Positions 7,423 through 15,002 of a DNA stretch of 28,609 nucleotides are shown here, one piece after another. The notes under the pieces are model-generated. The model searched no databases. It had not been told where the DNA came from and saw nothing but the letters and a program-made list of their open reading frames with translations. Position 1 is the stretch's first letter, and every line of letters starts with the position of its first letter. Where the stretch lies: positions 1-28,609 of IMG/VR virus record IMGVR_UViG_3300025921_000062; one strand, given 5' to 3'. The position numbers were made by a program, and so were the translations under genes. The DNA is from a virus.

Positions 7423-10400
7423 ATGTCCTACGCAGACGACCCGGTCACCTACTCGACGAATGCCCAAGGCCAGACTGTGGCGACGTGGACCGGAGGGCCG
7501 AACCCCGGCACATTCGTCTATGAGCAAGACCAGCCGAACGGAAACTATGGTTGGGACAAGATTGTCACGGCCACGCCGACCGGCCCGATCGCCCCGCCGG
7601 CGCCGACCCCGGTCGCGCCGCATCTTCAGTTTTCCAATGCAACGATCGGCAGCAACATCTTCCTGATGTACGGCGATTGCCGGCTGCCCGGGCAGATCGC
7701 ATGGGCTCCCGGGATCGACGCCACCAACAATGTGCTCGACACATCCTTCCTCACCTTTATGACCGTGTACGGCGAGCCGCTCGACCCGAGCGAGTCCGTC
7801 GAGATCGCGAGCATGTCGGCGAACGGCACGACGTTCTATCAAAGCGGAGGCGTTGTCACGGTCGACAATCTCTCGGCCGATGCACAGGCCGCGCTCGCGA
7901 CCAGCGTTGCAACCATGGCAGTCTATACCGGCAGCGAGACGCAACTGCCCGATCCGACCATGGAGGACTATCTCGGTGTCGGCAACGTGCCGGCCTATCG
8001 TGGTCTTCGCTACATCGTCTTTCAGGACTTCCCGATCGAAATCACCAACGGCGCCGTCCCGAACATCATCGTTGAATGGCGGCGCACTGGCGGCTTGCTC
8101 AACGTCTCGGATGTTATGGCCAAGCTGATCAACCGGGTGAACTGGCGCTCGCAATATGCCCAGTCTCGCGCCACCATCTTCTTCGGAGCGCCGACGATCG
8201 ATGGCATCGACGATCTTTGCCAAGGGATTCAGGTCACCTCGCAAAGCTCGCTGCTCGACCACCTCAACAACCATCGCAACCTCTACAATTTCCAGATCAA
8301 GGAAGAGAATCCAGTCAAGGTCGTGCGGCGCGCGGTAGCCTCTGATCTTGTCATCGACATCTCCGTCAATGAGGCGGACCTTGCCGTCGATAGTGGAGCA
8401 CCTGCACTCACGACCAACCGCGCCAACCCGGCCGACTTTCCTGTCGGCTTGAACCTGTCCTATTGCGATCCTGATCACGCCTTCGACATCAAGGTAGCGC
8501 CGGCCGTGTTCGATGGTACGGCGCCGGGAAGGTCGACGGCGACATCATCCGCCATCCTCACGGCGCAGATGGATTACGTGGTCGACGCCACGACCGCGCG
8601 AACGATCGCTTACAATGCGATGTTCGACCTGCGATCGTATGCCGCCCGCGCACAGCTTGTTCTCAAAGACCTTCGTGCCGAGGTCGGCGACGTGGTGGCG
8701 GTGACCACCGCAAACGGCGATGAGTATGTGCTCTTGGTCAATCAGCAGACGATCACCAAGACGCGGTCGAATGCGATGCAGTGCCTGCAACTGTTGTCGG
8801 CCGCCGGCGGCGACGTCAACGGCGATGGCGGCAACGATGGCGGCTCGGCAACCCGGCTGCACTGGCCCGACGAAGTGACGCGACAAGACATCATCGCGAC
8901 TGCGGACAAGATTTACACGACCTGCGACAGCCTCGGCACGGTCATCAGCTTCAACCTCCGCGACACTCCGTTGCGCAAGGTCACCAAGAGCAAGTGGCGC
9001 AATCTGGGGCAGATTGACCCGAATGGTCTCAACTGGGGTGGCGATGCCTTCTACCTTGAGATCGGCGGCCCGGGACGATTTTTCGAGGACGCCTTCTACG
9101 TCTACCTTATCCACATGACCACGCTGGTCATCTCGCGCATCCTCAAGACCGCAACCAACATCAATCAGATCGAGACGATCACCATCGCAGAGGGCTTCTA
9201 TATTGACGGCAATTCCTTGCACGATAACTCCAACCTCGCGGGCAATGTCATCAGCGAGCTTCGTGATGGCATCATCTATATCGGCTGGCTCGGCATCTTC
9301 AACGGTGATGGCAACCAGAACGGGATGCGGCTGGTCACCTTTGACGTCACGTCATGGACCACGTCGGCTTGGACAGTGAATGATTTCGAGACCGCGCTGA
9401 CCGGCGGCCTGCCGTGGCAGCCGCAAGGCATCGCCGTGACAGATAACGGCCACGTCATTATCGCCGCGGCCAATGGCTCCAGCGCACAGCGCTACTACCA
9501 TGCCGCGTTAACCGACCTGACGTCGTGGTCGCATGCGGATGCAAGCTTCACCACGCGCCAAGGCTCCTTCGTTCGGTCCGGCAATGTGCTTTACCTGCCG
9601 GAGGTCGAGATTGGAAGTTTCGGACGCCCGGCCAACAAGAGCCGGATAGCCGTTGTCGACATGACAAGCGGGTCGCCATCGGAGAGCGTTGTCGACCTTG
9701 CCCTGAAGGATTCGAATTGGGAGTGCAACTCCCAAGAGGGCATGAACATCATGGCGGCGTCGGCAACCCACCTCTTTGTCTACGGCAACCATTCGAACGG
9801 CATCAACACGAACCCAACCGCGCCCCAGCAGCACCGCTATATCGGCCGCTTCGACCTTGCCACACTCGATGCGGCAGGCGGCAAATTCCTGTCGGAGCTT
9901 CTGTACAATGAGAACGATTTTGCGATTCTGAGGATGTGCATCGGTCCCGACAATAAGCTCTATTCCTTCGCATCTCCGTTCGCCATCAATCGTAGCTCGA
10001 TCCTCGTGACATCAGAGGATTTGACGGTGCAGAATTTCTATTGGTCGAGCGATCGGCCGATGCCGGTCAATGACAACTTCGCGAGCCCGGCGCTGCTGGT
10101 CGCCGATGTCTCCCAGTTCGGGGACCTGTCCTATGCATCGACTGAGCCAAACGAGCCTGTCCCTGGCTGGCATCCATTCGTCACCGGCGCCAGCAACGAC
10201 ACCATCACCTATTTCAACAATGGGCACTCGGTTTGGTATCTTTTCGTCGCGCCAGCAACGCATACCTATACGATCGCAGTCGAGAATGCCGACAACTTCG
10301 ACACCGGAGGTCTCTTCGACATAGCGATCTATCAAGGCGATGCTCTGGACGCGGTCACCTATGTGACAGGACTGTCGAAAAGCGGGGCCATTGGCAAAGT

Positions 10401-10542
10401 AACGTCGTGCTCGCTGTCGGCAACAGAAGGCGAGAGCTACAGGATTTGCGTCACGCAATTCGTGACTGCCGACGCCTTCGGCGGTGCGATCCCGACGTGG
10501 GATGTCAATCAAGGCAAGTTCCTGATCGAAGCCATCACCTGA
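7423..10542 (+). CDS. large tail-tip protein with C-terminal sugar-binding-like domain
   Basis: The ATG follows the previous stop with no spacer. Of 1039 residues, about 65-460 resemble the phage-tail / host-specificity module of GTA g15-like and lambda J-like proteins, including the sequence P-A-Y-R-G-L-R-Y-I-V-F-Q-D-F-P-I followed by V-P-N-I-I-V-E-W. Residues about 470-870 are rich in short beta repeats (I-I-Y-I-G-W..., V-L-Y-L-P-E...) and could form a propeller-like receptor-binding part. Residues 883-1039 start N-D-N-F-A-S and continue S-V-W-Y-L-F-V-A-P-A, a pattern typical of pre-peptidase C-terminal/jelly-roll domains on surface proteins. It probably contacts the host receptor. The GTA cassette normally has an NlpC/P60 peptidase gene before this one; here it is absent. 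Confidence 0.82.
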   Translation: MSYADDPVTYSTNAQGQTVATWTGGPNPGTFVYEQDQPNGNYGWDKIVTATPTGPIAPPAPTPVAPHLQFSNATIGSNIFLMYGDCRLPGQIAWAPGIDATNNVLDTSFLTFMTVYGEPLDPSESVEIASMSANGTTFYQSGGVVTVDNLSADAQAALATSVATMAVYTGSETQLPDPTMEDYLGVGNVPAYRGLRYIVFQDFPIEITNGAVPNIIVEWRRTGGLLNVSDVMAKLINRVNWRSQYAQSRATIFFGAPTIDGIDDLCQGIQVTSQSSLLDHLNNHRNLYNFQIKEENPVKVVRRAVASDLVIDISVNEADLAVDSGAPALTTNRANPADFPVGLNLSYCDPDHAFDIKVAPAVFDGTAPGRSTATSSAILTAQMDYVVDATTARTIAYNAMFDLRSYAARAQLVLKDLRAEVGDVVAVTTANGDEYVLLVNQQTITKTRSNAMQCLQLLSAAGGDVNGDGGNDGGSATRLHWPDEVTRQDIIATADKIYTTCDSLGTVISFNLRDTPLRKVTKSKWRNLGQIDPNGLNWGGDAFYLEIGGPGRFFEDAFYVYLIHMTTLVISRILKTATNINQIETITIAEGFYIDGNSLHDNSNLAGNVISELRDGIIYIGWLGIFNGDGNQNGMRLVTFDVTSWTTSAWTVNDFETALTGGLPWQPQGIAVTDNGHVIIAAANGSSAQRYYHAALTDLTSWSHADASFTTRQGSFVRSGNVLYLPEVEIGSFGRPANKSRIAVVDMTSGSPSESVVDLALKDSNWECNSQEGMNIMAASATHLFVYGNHSNGINTNPTAPQQHRYIGRFDLATLDAAGGKFLSELLYNENDFAILRMCIGPDNKLYSFASPFAINRSSILVTSEDLTVQNFYWSSDRPMPVNDNFASPALLVADVSQFGDLSYASTEPNEPVPGWHPFVTGASNDTITYFNNGHSVWYLFVAPATHTYTIAVENADNFDTGGLFDIAIYQGDALDAVTYVTGLSKSGAIGKVTSCSLSATEGESYRICVTQFVTADAFGGAIPTWDVNQGKFLIEAIT

Positions 10543-10546
10543 AGTA

Positions 10547-10559
10547 ACGTCTTCTTAGT
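10547..10559 (+). promoter_or_regulatory. intergenic 13-mer shared with 23419-23431
   Basis: ACGTCTTCTTAGT lies in the 41-bp gap between the tail-tip gene and the endolysin gene. A copy with one mismatch (ACGTCTTCTAAGT) lies at 23419-23431 on the same strand, in another gap just after a plus-strand gene. It could be a phage promoter element or processing site. Function unknown. Confidence 0.3.
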
Positions 10560-10583
10560 GTGCAGCCATGATGCTGCGCCATC

Positions 10584-11330
10584 ATGACGAACCTTGTCGC
10601 CCTGTCTGCAACCGAGGATCGGCGCTGGAAAGCCGCCAAGCTGACGCGCCCGTTTGACGCGAGCGCGAGGCATCTGGTCGATCCGACGGCCAAGGCGAGG
10701 TACAAGGCGGTGTCCTCGCGGACCGGCGTTCCATGGTACGTCATCGCCGTGATCCACATGCGCGAATGCCCGACGCTTCGCGACGGCTCGCCGAGCTTCG
10801 ACCACTCGCTCGCCCAAGGCGACCGCTGGAACCAGAAATCGATCCATGTCCCGGCCGGCCGCGGCCCCTTCAAGTCGTGGGAGGATTGCGCGGTCGACGC
10901 GCTGGTCAATTGCGCGCCCTACGCGGCACGCTGGAAAGACTGGTCGATCGGCGGCATCCTCACCATCCTCGAACAGTACAACGGGCTCGGCTACGCCAAC
11001 CGCGGCATCGCCTCGCCCTACATTTGGAGCGGGACGGATCAGTATGTGCGCGGCAAGTACGTCGCCGACGGCCGCTTTGATCCCAACGCCGTCGACCAGC
11101 AACTCGGCTGTGCCGGCCTCCTGATGGCCATGGCCGTGCTCGATCGCGAGGTGGTCTTCGGCGCCACGCCGGCAAACGACAACACGGCCACCGCCACCAC
11201 AACGAACAAGCCTGTGGTTGTCGCGCACCCGACGGCCGCGCCACCTCCCTCCATCACCCATCCGGCGCCGGGCTCGCTGGGGGCTTGGGTTGCTTCCGCC
11301 CTCGCCGCACTCTTCCGAAAGGCCGCGTAA
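10584..11330 (+). CDS. lysozyme-like endolysin
   Basis: This 248-residue protein probably degrades host peptidoglycan at lysis. Residues 30-180 follow the lysozyme-family pattern found in alphaproteobacterial phages: Y-K-A-V...T-G-V-P-W-Y-V-I-A-x-I-H-M-R-E (Glu61 is the likely catalytic acid), then F-D-H-S-L-A-Q-G-D, V-P-A-G-R-G-P, an E-Q-Y-N-G-L-G-Y segment and S-P-Y-I-W-S-G-T. The C-terminal 70 residues are Ala/Thr/Pro-rich and end in a short hydrophobic stretch (L-G-A-W-V-A-S-A-L-A-A-L), which may associate with the membrane. No cleavable signal peptide is seen, so release probably depends on the nearby holin. Two ATGs just upstream (10568, 10571) are in another frame. It opens the lysis block. 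Confidence 0.82.
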   Translation: MTNLVALSATEDRRWKAAKLTRPFDASARHLVDPTAKARYKAVSSRTGVPWYVIAVIHMRECPTLRDGSPSFDHSLAQGDRWNQKSIHVPAGRGPFKSWEDCAVDALVNCAPYAARWKDWSIGGILTILEQYNGLGYANRGIASPYIWSGTDQYVRGKYVADGRFDPNAVDQQLGCAGLLMAMAVLDREVVFGATPANDNTATATTTNKPVVVAHPTAAPPPSITHPAPGSLGAWVASALAALFRKAA

Positions 11331-11348
11331 AACCAACAGGGGCTTACC

Positions 11349-11771
11349 ATGCTTTGGATTTTGCTGATTGCATTGATCGCCTTGGGGCTTGTCTACTTCT
11401 TCGTTGTTCGTCCCGTCCTCAAAAACTCGCCGATGTTCTCCGCCGCCTTCGCCGAAGAGGCGAGCATGATCGAGAAAGTCCAAGCCAAGATCACGGGCTG
11501 GAAAACCATCATCGCCGCGCGGCTGGTCACGATCGGCGGCCTTGTTGTCGGGCTCTACGATCAGGCGCTCCCCTACATCACCGGGCAGGACTGGACGCCG
11601 CTCACCGCAAAGATTCCGGCATGGACGCTGCCGCTGGGGCTGGTCACGATCGGCGTGGTGTTCGAGTGGCTGCGCAAGGTGACGGCTAATCCGCCGGCGG
11701 TGGTGGTGCAGAAGGTCGAAGATACGGGAGCACCCGTCGTGGTCGCGGTGCAGCAGCCTCCGAAAGCCTGA
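11349..11771 (+). CDS. lysis-cassette membrane protein, possible holin or antiholin
   Basis: This 140-residue protein begins with a clear membrane segment (M-L-W-I-L-L-I-A-L-I-A-L-G-L-V-Y-F-F) and has two further hydrophobic stretches, near 53-73 (A-A-R-L-V-T-I-G-G-L-V-V-G-L-Y) and 90-107 (L-P-L-G-L-V-T-I-G-V-V-F-E-W-L). The C-terminal 30 residues are Val/Pro/Ala-rich and uncharged. CAGGGGC lies just upstream of the start. It sits between the endolysin and a 3TM holin. Membrane proteins of this general form are usual in lysis blocks of alphaproteobacterial phages, but I do not recognise a named family. It may be a second holin, an antiholin or a structural membrane protein. Confidence 0.7.
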   Translation: MLWILLIALIALGLVYFFVVRPVLKNSPMFSAAFAEEASMIEKVQAKITGWKTIIAARLVTIGGLVVGLYDQALPYITGQDWTPLTAKIPAWTLPLGLVTIGVVFEWLRKVTANPPAVVVQKVEDTGAPVVVAVQQPPKA

Positions 11772-11781
11772 TAGGTCCGAA

Positions 11782-12219
11782 ATGGGGCTGTTCTCGCTCA
11801 CGCCCGGCGGCATGATCGGCGATCTCGTCAAGAATGCCTTGACGGGGCCGCTGATCGGCGGCCTCGTCGACGCCTACAAGACGAAGCTGTCATCCGGGAC
11901 CACGCAAGACCAGATGCTCGCCGATCTCGCCGGCAAGGAGTTGGCGGTGGAGCAGCGCGAGCGGGAACTGGCGGTCCAGCAAAACATTGCCGATGAAGGC
12001 CGATGGTGGACCGTAGCGCCCCGGGCTATCGTGCAATGGGCACTCGCGATATTCATCGCCAAGGTCGTAGTCTGGGACATCTGCTTGGGCCTCGGCTCAA
12101 CCCCGTCGATCCGCGACCCCCTGATTGCCGCTGCGTTCGGCAAAATCATCATTATGTGGTTCGGCGGAAGGACGATCGAGAAGGTCAGCAAGATCATCGC
12201 CAACCGCTTTGCGAAATAG
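11782..12219 (+). CDS. 3TM-type phage holin
   Basis: The gene encodes 145 residues. The C-terminal half carries the hallmark of the 3TM holin family found beside gene transfer agents and alphaproteobacterial phage endolysins: R-W-W-T-V-A-P-R-A, a hydrophobic segment ending A-K-V-V-V-W-D, and after a short loop I-I-I-M-W-F-G-G-R-T-I-E-K-V. The N-terminal 75 residues contain a weak hydrophobic stretch (I-G-D-L-V-K-N-A-L-T-G-P-L-I-G-G-L-V) and a charged helix rich in Glu/Gln/Arg. Holins oligomerise in the inner membrane and set the time of lysis by letting the endolysin reach the cell wall. It follows the preceding gene by 10 nt and so is probably co-transcribed with it. Confidence 0.82.
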   Translation: MGLFSLTPGGMIGDLVKNALTGPLIGGLVDAYKTKLSSGTTQDQMLADLAGKELAVEQRERELAVQQNIADEGRWWTVAPRAIVQWALAIFIAKVVVWDICLGLGSTPSIRDPLIAAAFGKIIIMWFGGRTIEKVSKIIANRFAK

Positions 12220-12231
12220 GCGGTTTCGGGA

Positions 12232-12648
12232 ATGCCCCGTCAGGGTGAAAACGACCCGCGCAACTACCGAAGGAACGAGGATGTGCCGGTGGTGATTCAG
12301 CAGCAGCTAAACGAACTCACCATGACGGTCGGCGGCCTGAAGCAGGCCGTGGAAAACCTCACCACGAATTGGAAGCGGCAGGACGATGCTGCGACCAGCG
12401 GGCGCCACGCGCTGCATCAGAAAATCGACGACGTGCGCGAAGATGTCAGCGACTTGGGCAACCGGGTCGACAATCTCGACAGGGCGGTCAAGATCATCGA
12501 GCCCTCCATCGCCATCTTCAACGAGGAGAAGCTCCGGGCGGAGGGCGCGCGCGATCTCGGCCGCTGGATATGGGGCGCCTTCCTCGCCGCGGCCGGCTTT
12601 GCCGGCTACTGGCTGCACGAATTTTTCACCTACCTATTCCACAAATAG
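12232..12648 (+). CDS. coiled-coil protein with C-terminal membrane anchor
   Basis: Of 138 residues, about 20-95 are predicted coiled coil by eye, with heptad-like hydrophobics (V-S-D-L-G-N-R-V-D-N-L-D-R-A-V-K-I-I). Then follow a charged linker and one membrane segment, about 111-132 (W-I-W-G-A-F-L-A-A-A-G-F-A-G-Y-W-L), ending in a short tail. It is the last gene of the lysis block, 12 nt after the holin, and is followed by a strong terminator. Similar small coiled-coil/anchor proteins are frequent in rhizobial phages and may resemble DUF1515; that link is weak. Possible roles are holin regulation or a spanin-like contact with the membrane, but no lipobox or signal peptide is visible. Confidence 0.75.
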   Translation: MPRQGENDPRNYRRNEDVPVVIQQQLNELTMTVGGLKQAVENLTTNWKRQDDAATSGRHALHQKIDDVREDVSDLGNRVDNLDRAVKIIEPSIAIFNEEKLRAEGARDLGRWIWGAFLAAAGFAGYWLHEFFTYLFHK

Positions 12649-12696
12649 GCCCGCCGGGCACCCACCTCAAACCGTCCCCTCCGAGGAACCGGCAAG

Positions 12697-12733
12697 AACC
12701 CGCCGCAGCCCTCCTGTCGGCGGGTTTTCTTTT
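12697..12733 (+). terminator. intrinsic terminator of the late (tail/lysis) operon
   Basis: A perfect 9-bp stem AACCCGCCG / CGGCGGGTT (12697-12705 with 12718-12726) has a 12-nt loop and runs into TTTTCTTTT (12725-12733). It lies 48 nt after the last lysis gene and faces the oncoming minus-strand operon. The opposite strand has only a weak T stretch, so termination should be strongest for plus-strand transcripts. Confidence 0.88.
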
Positions 12734-12808
12734 GGAGCGCCGGGGCGGTGGCAGCCAGCCGCGCCCGTGCGTTATTTCGGCTTGGGGGGCTGTCTTTGTG
12801 TCTGGCTG

Positions 12809-12979
12809 TTAGGAGGCCTCTGTACGGGCCTCTAATGGCTCCGCCCCGGAAATGCCGCGCCACCAGCAATTGGCGCATTTTCGATCGGTGTCGTTTGACC
12901 AGCGGGTCACGGCCGCGCCGCAGCCGTGGCATATGAATTGCTGCATGCCCGGGCGGGTGGCTGGCTGGCGGTAGCTCAA
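12809..12979 (-). CDS. small zinc-ribbon protein
   Basis: A minus-strand frame encodes a small protein with C-H-G-C-G near its start and C-A-N-C-W-W about 15 residues later, a compact four-cysteine zinc ribbon. ATG at 12946 gives 45 residues. I prefer TTG at 12979 (56 residues) because GAGGT lies five bases upstream of it, whereas the ATG has no ribosome binding site. The stop is TAA at 12809-12811. It is the last gene of the minus-strand recombination operon, about 58 nt after the preceding small gene, and it ends about 75 nt from the plus-strand terminator. Metal binding is inferred from the cysteines; the partner (DNA, RNA or protein) is unknown. Confidence 0.6.
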   Translation of the reverse strand: MSYRQPATRPGMQQFICHGCGAAVTRWSNDTDRKCANCWWRGISGAEPLEARTEAS

Positions 12980-13037
12980 CCCTCACCTCGCCCGGGCCGG
13001 GCATTCGAGGCCGCTGGGCGAGCCTCGCGCCAAACCA

Positions 13038-13148
13038 TCAATCCACCTTGATCTCTTGAAGCTGCATCGACACGGTCGGGTGCCCCGGCACGTTGGTATC
13101 GATGACCAGCGAGAGCAGCACGTCATTGCCGCGCGCTTTGTCGCTCAT
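13038..13148 (-). CDS. short protein of 36 residues, unknown function
   Basis: The ATG at 13148 overlaps the stop of the upstream gene as ATGA, the same coupling used throughout this operon. The translation, beginning M-S-D-K-A-R-G-N-D-V and ending Q-L-Q-E-I-K-V-D, has alternating hydrophobics suggesting a small beta unit (V-L-L-S-L-V-I-D, then V-S-M-Q-L). No motif is recognised. At this length it could be a peptide regulator, a structural accessory or a remnant. The support is the exact overlap and normal-looking composition. Confidence 0.55.
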   Translation of the reverse strand: MSDKARGNDVLLSLVIDTNVPGHPTVSMQLQEIKVD

Positions 13149-13651
13149 GGCCAGTTATTCTTCAGCAAGGGTGAACCGCCCGCCGCAGACTCGGCGACAT
13201 CCGCATCCTTGGTGTGTGAGTCCAGCGGTTGATTGTCAGGATCATTGCTGGCCACCTTGGACGTTTCCTCCGGCTCCGTGTCCACGAAATCGCCTTCGGT
13301 CCGCGGCGCGCTGTCCCTACCTGCGACGGGCTTCTCTTCAGCCGGCGGCGCCGGCAAATGCTTCGGTGGCGATGCGATGGCATCACCGACCACGACGGCC
13401 TCCTGCGGCGGTCGCTTCAGCTTCGCGACCTGCCGGATCATGCCGAGCATGCCGTCGATGGTGTAGCCTTGCGCGCCGGCGCCACGCCAAAACCCGGTGG
13501 CCGGGTAATAGATGAACACGCCGTTCGCGACGGCATAGGCGTCGCCGGCAACGATCCTGTGCTCGACGCCAAGTTCGCGCAGCGTCTTGAGCCGCTCGCC
13601 GATCTTCGACCGTGACAAACGCCGGCTCCGGGTATCTTCCTCAGTTTCCAT
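13145..13651 (-). CDS. conserved-looking phage protein of unknown function
   Basis: This 168-residue protein has an ordered N-terminal part (about 1-80) that reads I-G-E-R-L-K-T-L-R-E-L-G-V and then V-F-I-Y-Y-P-A-T-G-F-W-R-G, with a hydrophobic I-D-G-M-L-G-M-I-R-Q segment. It has an acidic, Pro/Asp/Ser-rich, probably disordered C-terminal half. The start overlaps the end of recT by 11 nt on the same strand, so the two are co-translated, and the end overlaps the next small gene by 4 nt. Position suggests a helper of the RecT/YqaJ recombination system, but no fold or enzyme motif is evident. Confidence 0.75.
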   Translation of the reverse strand: METEEDTRSRRLSRSKIGERLKTLRELGVEHRIVAGDAYAVANGVFIYYPATGFWRGAGAQGYTIDGMLGMIRQVAKLKRPPQEAVVVGDAIASPPKHLPAPPAEEKPVAGRDSAPRTEGDFVDTEPEETSKVASNDPDNQPLDSHTKDADVAESAAGGSPLLKNNWP

Positions 13652-14990
13652 TTTTTGCCGCCTTCCTAAGCTCGGCCTGCTTTTTCTTCAGCCGCTCCTG
13701 CAACGCCTCGCGCGCATCGCCACCGGTGTTGCTCTTGTTGCGGAGGCCTTTTTCCTCCGCCCACCGCTTATCCCCACTCTCCACATCCGTGAGGCTGTCA
13801 ATCCACGCTTCGGCATGTTTGGCATATTCGGCTTCCGTCGTGGGGAGTCCGGCGGGTCCGTTACTGGTCGAGGACGATGCAGACGGGCCCGCCGCCCCTT
13901 GCGTCTCAGGTCGGTCGGCGGCCTGAGACGTAGCCTTGTCGGTAGCCTTGGCCTTGTCGGCCTTGTTCGACGGGGTGGCCGGGTCGGCCGTGCTTTGCTC
14001 CTGCGGGCGCCCGGCCTCCGACGGTTGCGCGGTTTGTGAGACCCCGTCGGCAGGTTCGCCAGTTTCGAGTACGACACCGTCCTGATCATGCACCGTGCCC
14101 TCTGTTTCATGCATGGCACCCCCGGTTTCTTGCACGGGATCGCCCTCATTATGCACGATCGCCTTAGTGGGCTGCGGCGGCAGTTGCGAGGGCAGGCCGG
14201 CGAGCACGTCGAGCTTGTTGGCAAGGCCCTGCCGGCGCGCACCTTCCTCGCGCGCCTTGTCGAAGTCATAGAGATTGTCATCGCGCCGGATCAGGTCATC
14301 CAAATCGCTCGACGTCGGCAGGTATTTCGAGAGCCGGCGGATGGCGCTCTTGCGCGCCATCTCGCTCCACCACGACACCCATGGCCCAGAATCCTTCGCG
14401 CGGCTGACCTCGCGGATTTTTTCCACGTCGCTGGGGGAGAGCGATTCGACCTTCAGCGTACCGTCCTTCAGCTTGGCGAAGGCAACAATGCGCCGAACCA
14501 CTTCCGTGTCCGGATTTTCGCACGGCTCATAGAGCATGTGCTCGCCGGCGTCATCGATCCATTGCTTATAATTATCACCGCCATAGACCACGAAGGCGCC
14601 GATTGAGGCGATCTCGCCGGAGTTGCGCGCCTTCTTCATGATGCCGAACACCATCGGCATCCATTGCGCCTTGTTGATCCAGCGATCCTTGAAGGTGCCG
14701 TCATCCTGCCGGACGCGCTCCTTCGACCGGTAGATCACGATCGCGCCCTCGCGGCCGTCCGGCAGCAGGCCGTCCTGCGCGGCCTTCATCGCCGAATTGA
14801 ACAGCGATCTCCGGTCGGCATGGATCAGGTCGGGATTGTTCTGGATCGCCGTCATCAGCGAGCGCGCAAAGCGCTCGACTGGAATGTGCGTCGGCAGTGC
14901 TGCTGCAAACTGCCCGTGCATGTTGTCGATGTCTTTGCGCAACAGCGCGAGCGCGTTCTTTTTATCCGGCTCTTGAGCAATATCGTTCAT
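13641..14990 (-). CDS. recT: RecT family single-strand annealing protein
   Basis: This 449-residue protein anneals complementary single strands during phage recombination, usually with a partner exonuclease (here the YqaJ-type gene just upstream). Residues about 15-265 carry the RecT pattern: S-L-M-T-A-I-Q-N-N-P-D-L, S-L-F-N-S-A-M-K-A-A-Q-D-G-L-L-P-D-G-R-E, then Q-W-M-P-M-V-F-G-I-M-K-K-A-R and, later, W-W-S-E-M-A-R-K-S-A-I-R-R-L-S-K. It is longer than a typical RecT (about 270-330) because of an acidic, low-complexity linker that includes seven-residue repeats (14069-14152), followed by a conserved-looking C-terminal segment starting L-P-T-T-E-A-E-Y. AAGGA lies seven bases before the ATG. The gap after the exonuclease stop is 12 nt. 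Confidence 0.93.
   Translation of the reverse strand: MNDIAQEPDKKNALALLRKDIDNMHGQFAAALPTHIPVERFARSLMTAIQNNPDLIHADRRSLFNSAMKAAQDGLLPDGREGAIVIYRSKERVRQDDGTFKDRWINKAQWMPMVFGIMKKARNSGEIASIGAFVVYGGDNYKQWIDDAGEHMLYEPCENPDTEVVRRIVAFAKLKDGTLKVESLSPSDVEKIREVSRAKDSGPWVSWWSEMARKSAIRRLSKYLPTSSDLDDLIRRDDNLYDFDKAREEGARRQGLANKLDVLAGLPSQLPPQPTKAIVHNEGDPVQETGGAMHETEGTVHDQDGVVLETGEPADGVSQTAQPSEAGRPQEQSTADPATPSNKADKAKATDKATSQAADRPETQGAAGPSASSSTSNGPAGLPTTEAEYAKHAEAWIDSLTDVESGDKRWAEEKGLRNKSNTGGDAREALQERLKKKQAELRKAAKNGN
14069..14152 (-). repeat. 21-bp tandem repeats encoding seven-residue units in recT
   Basis: On the plus strand, units of 21 bp begin at 14069, 14090, 14111, 14132 and (partial) 14153, the later ones opening with GCA. 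They encode diverged seven-residue units such as A-M-H-E-T-E-G, T-V-H-D-Q-D-G and V-V-L-E-T-G-E in the linker after the RecT core. The exact 21-bp register keeps the reading frame, so copy number could vary without breaking the gene. Confidence 0.7.
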
Positions 14991-15002
14991 GATTGAAATC
15001 CT

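Noticed and set aside
7402-8478. 358-residue minus-strand open frame under the tail-tip gene
   Set aside because: Antisense shadow of a gene with clear tail motifs; no ribosome binding site or partner genes on that strand.
7423-10542. Target (variable repeat) of a diversity-generating retroelement in the tail-tip gene
   Set aside because: No reverse transcriptase, template repeat or near-duplicate of the gene's 3' end is present in the window.
10509-11831. 440-residue open frame on the minus strand
   Set aside because: It lies opposite the endolysin and membrane-protein genes; its translation is Arg/Gly/His-rich without any motif, while the plus-strand genes show family motifs and proper starts.
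12813-12832. GAGGCC / GGCCTC hairpin as a terminator
   Set aside because: The 6-bp stem overlaps the end of the small zinc-ribbon gene and has no T run on either strand.
12630-13004. 124-residue minus-strand frame at the end of the recombination operon
   Set aside because: It runs through the strong terminator stem at 12697-12733 and is Arg/Pro-rich; a different frame there encodes a zinc ribbon with a good ribosome binding site.
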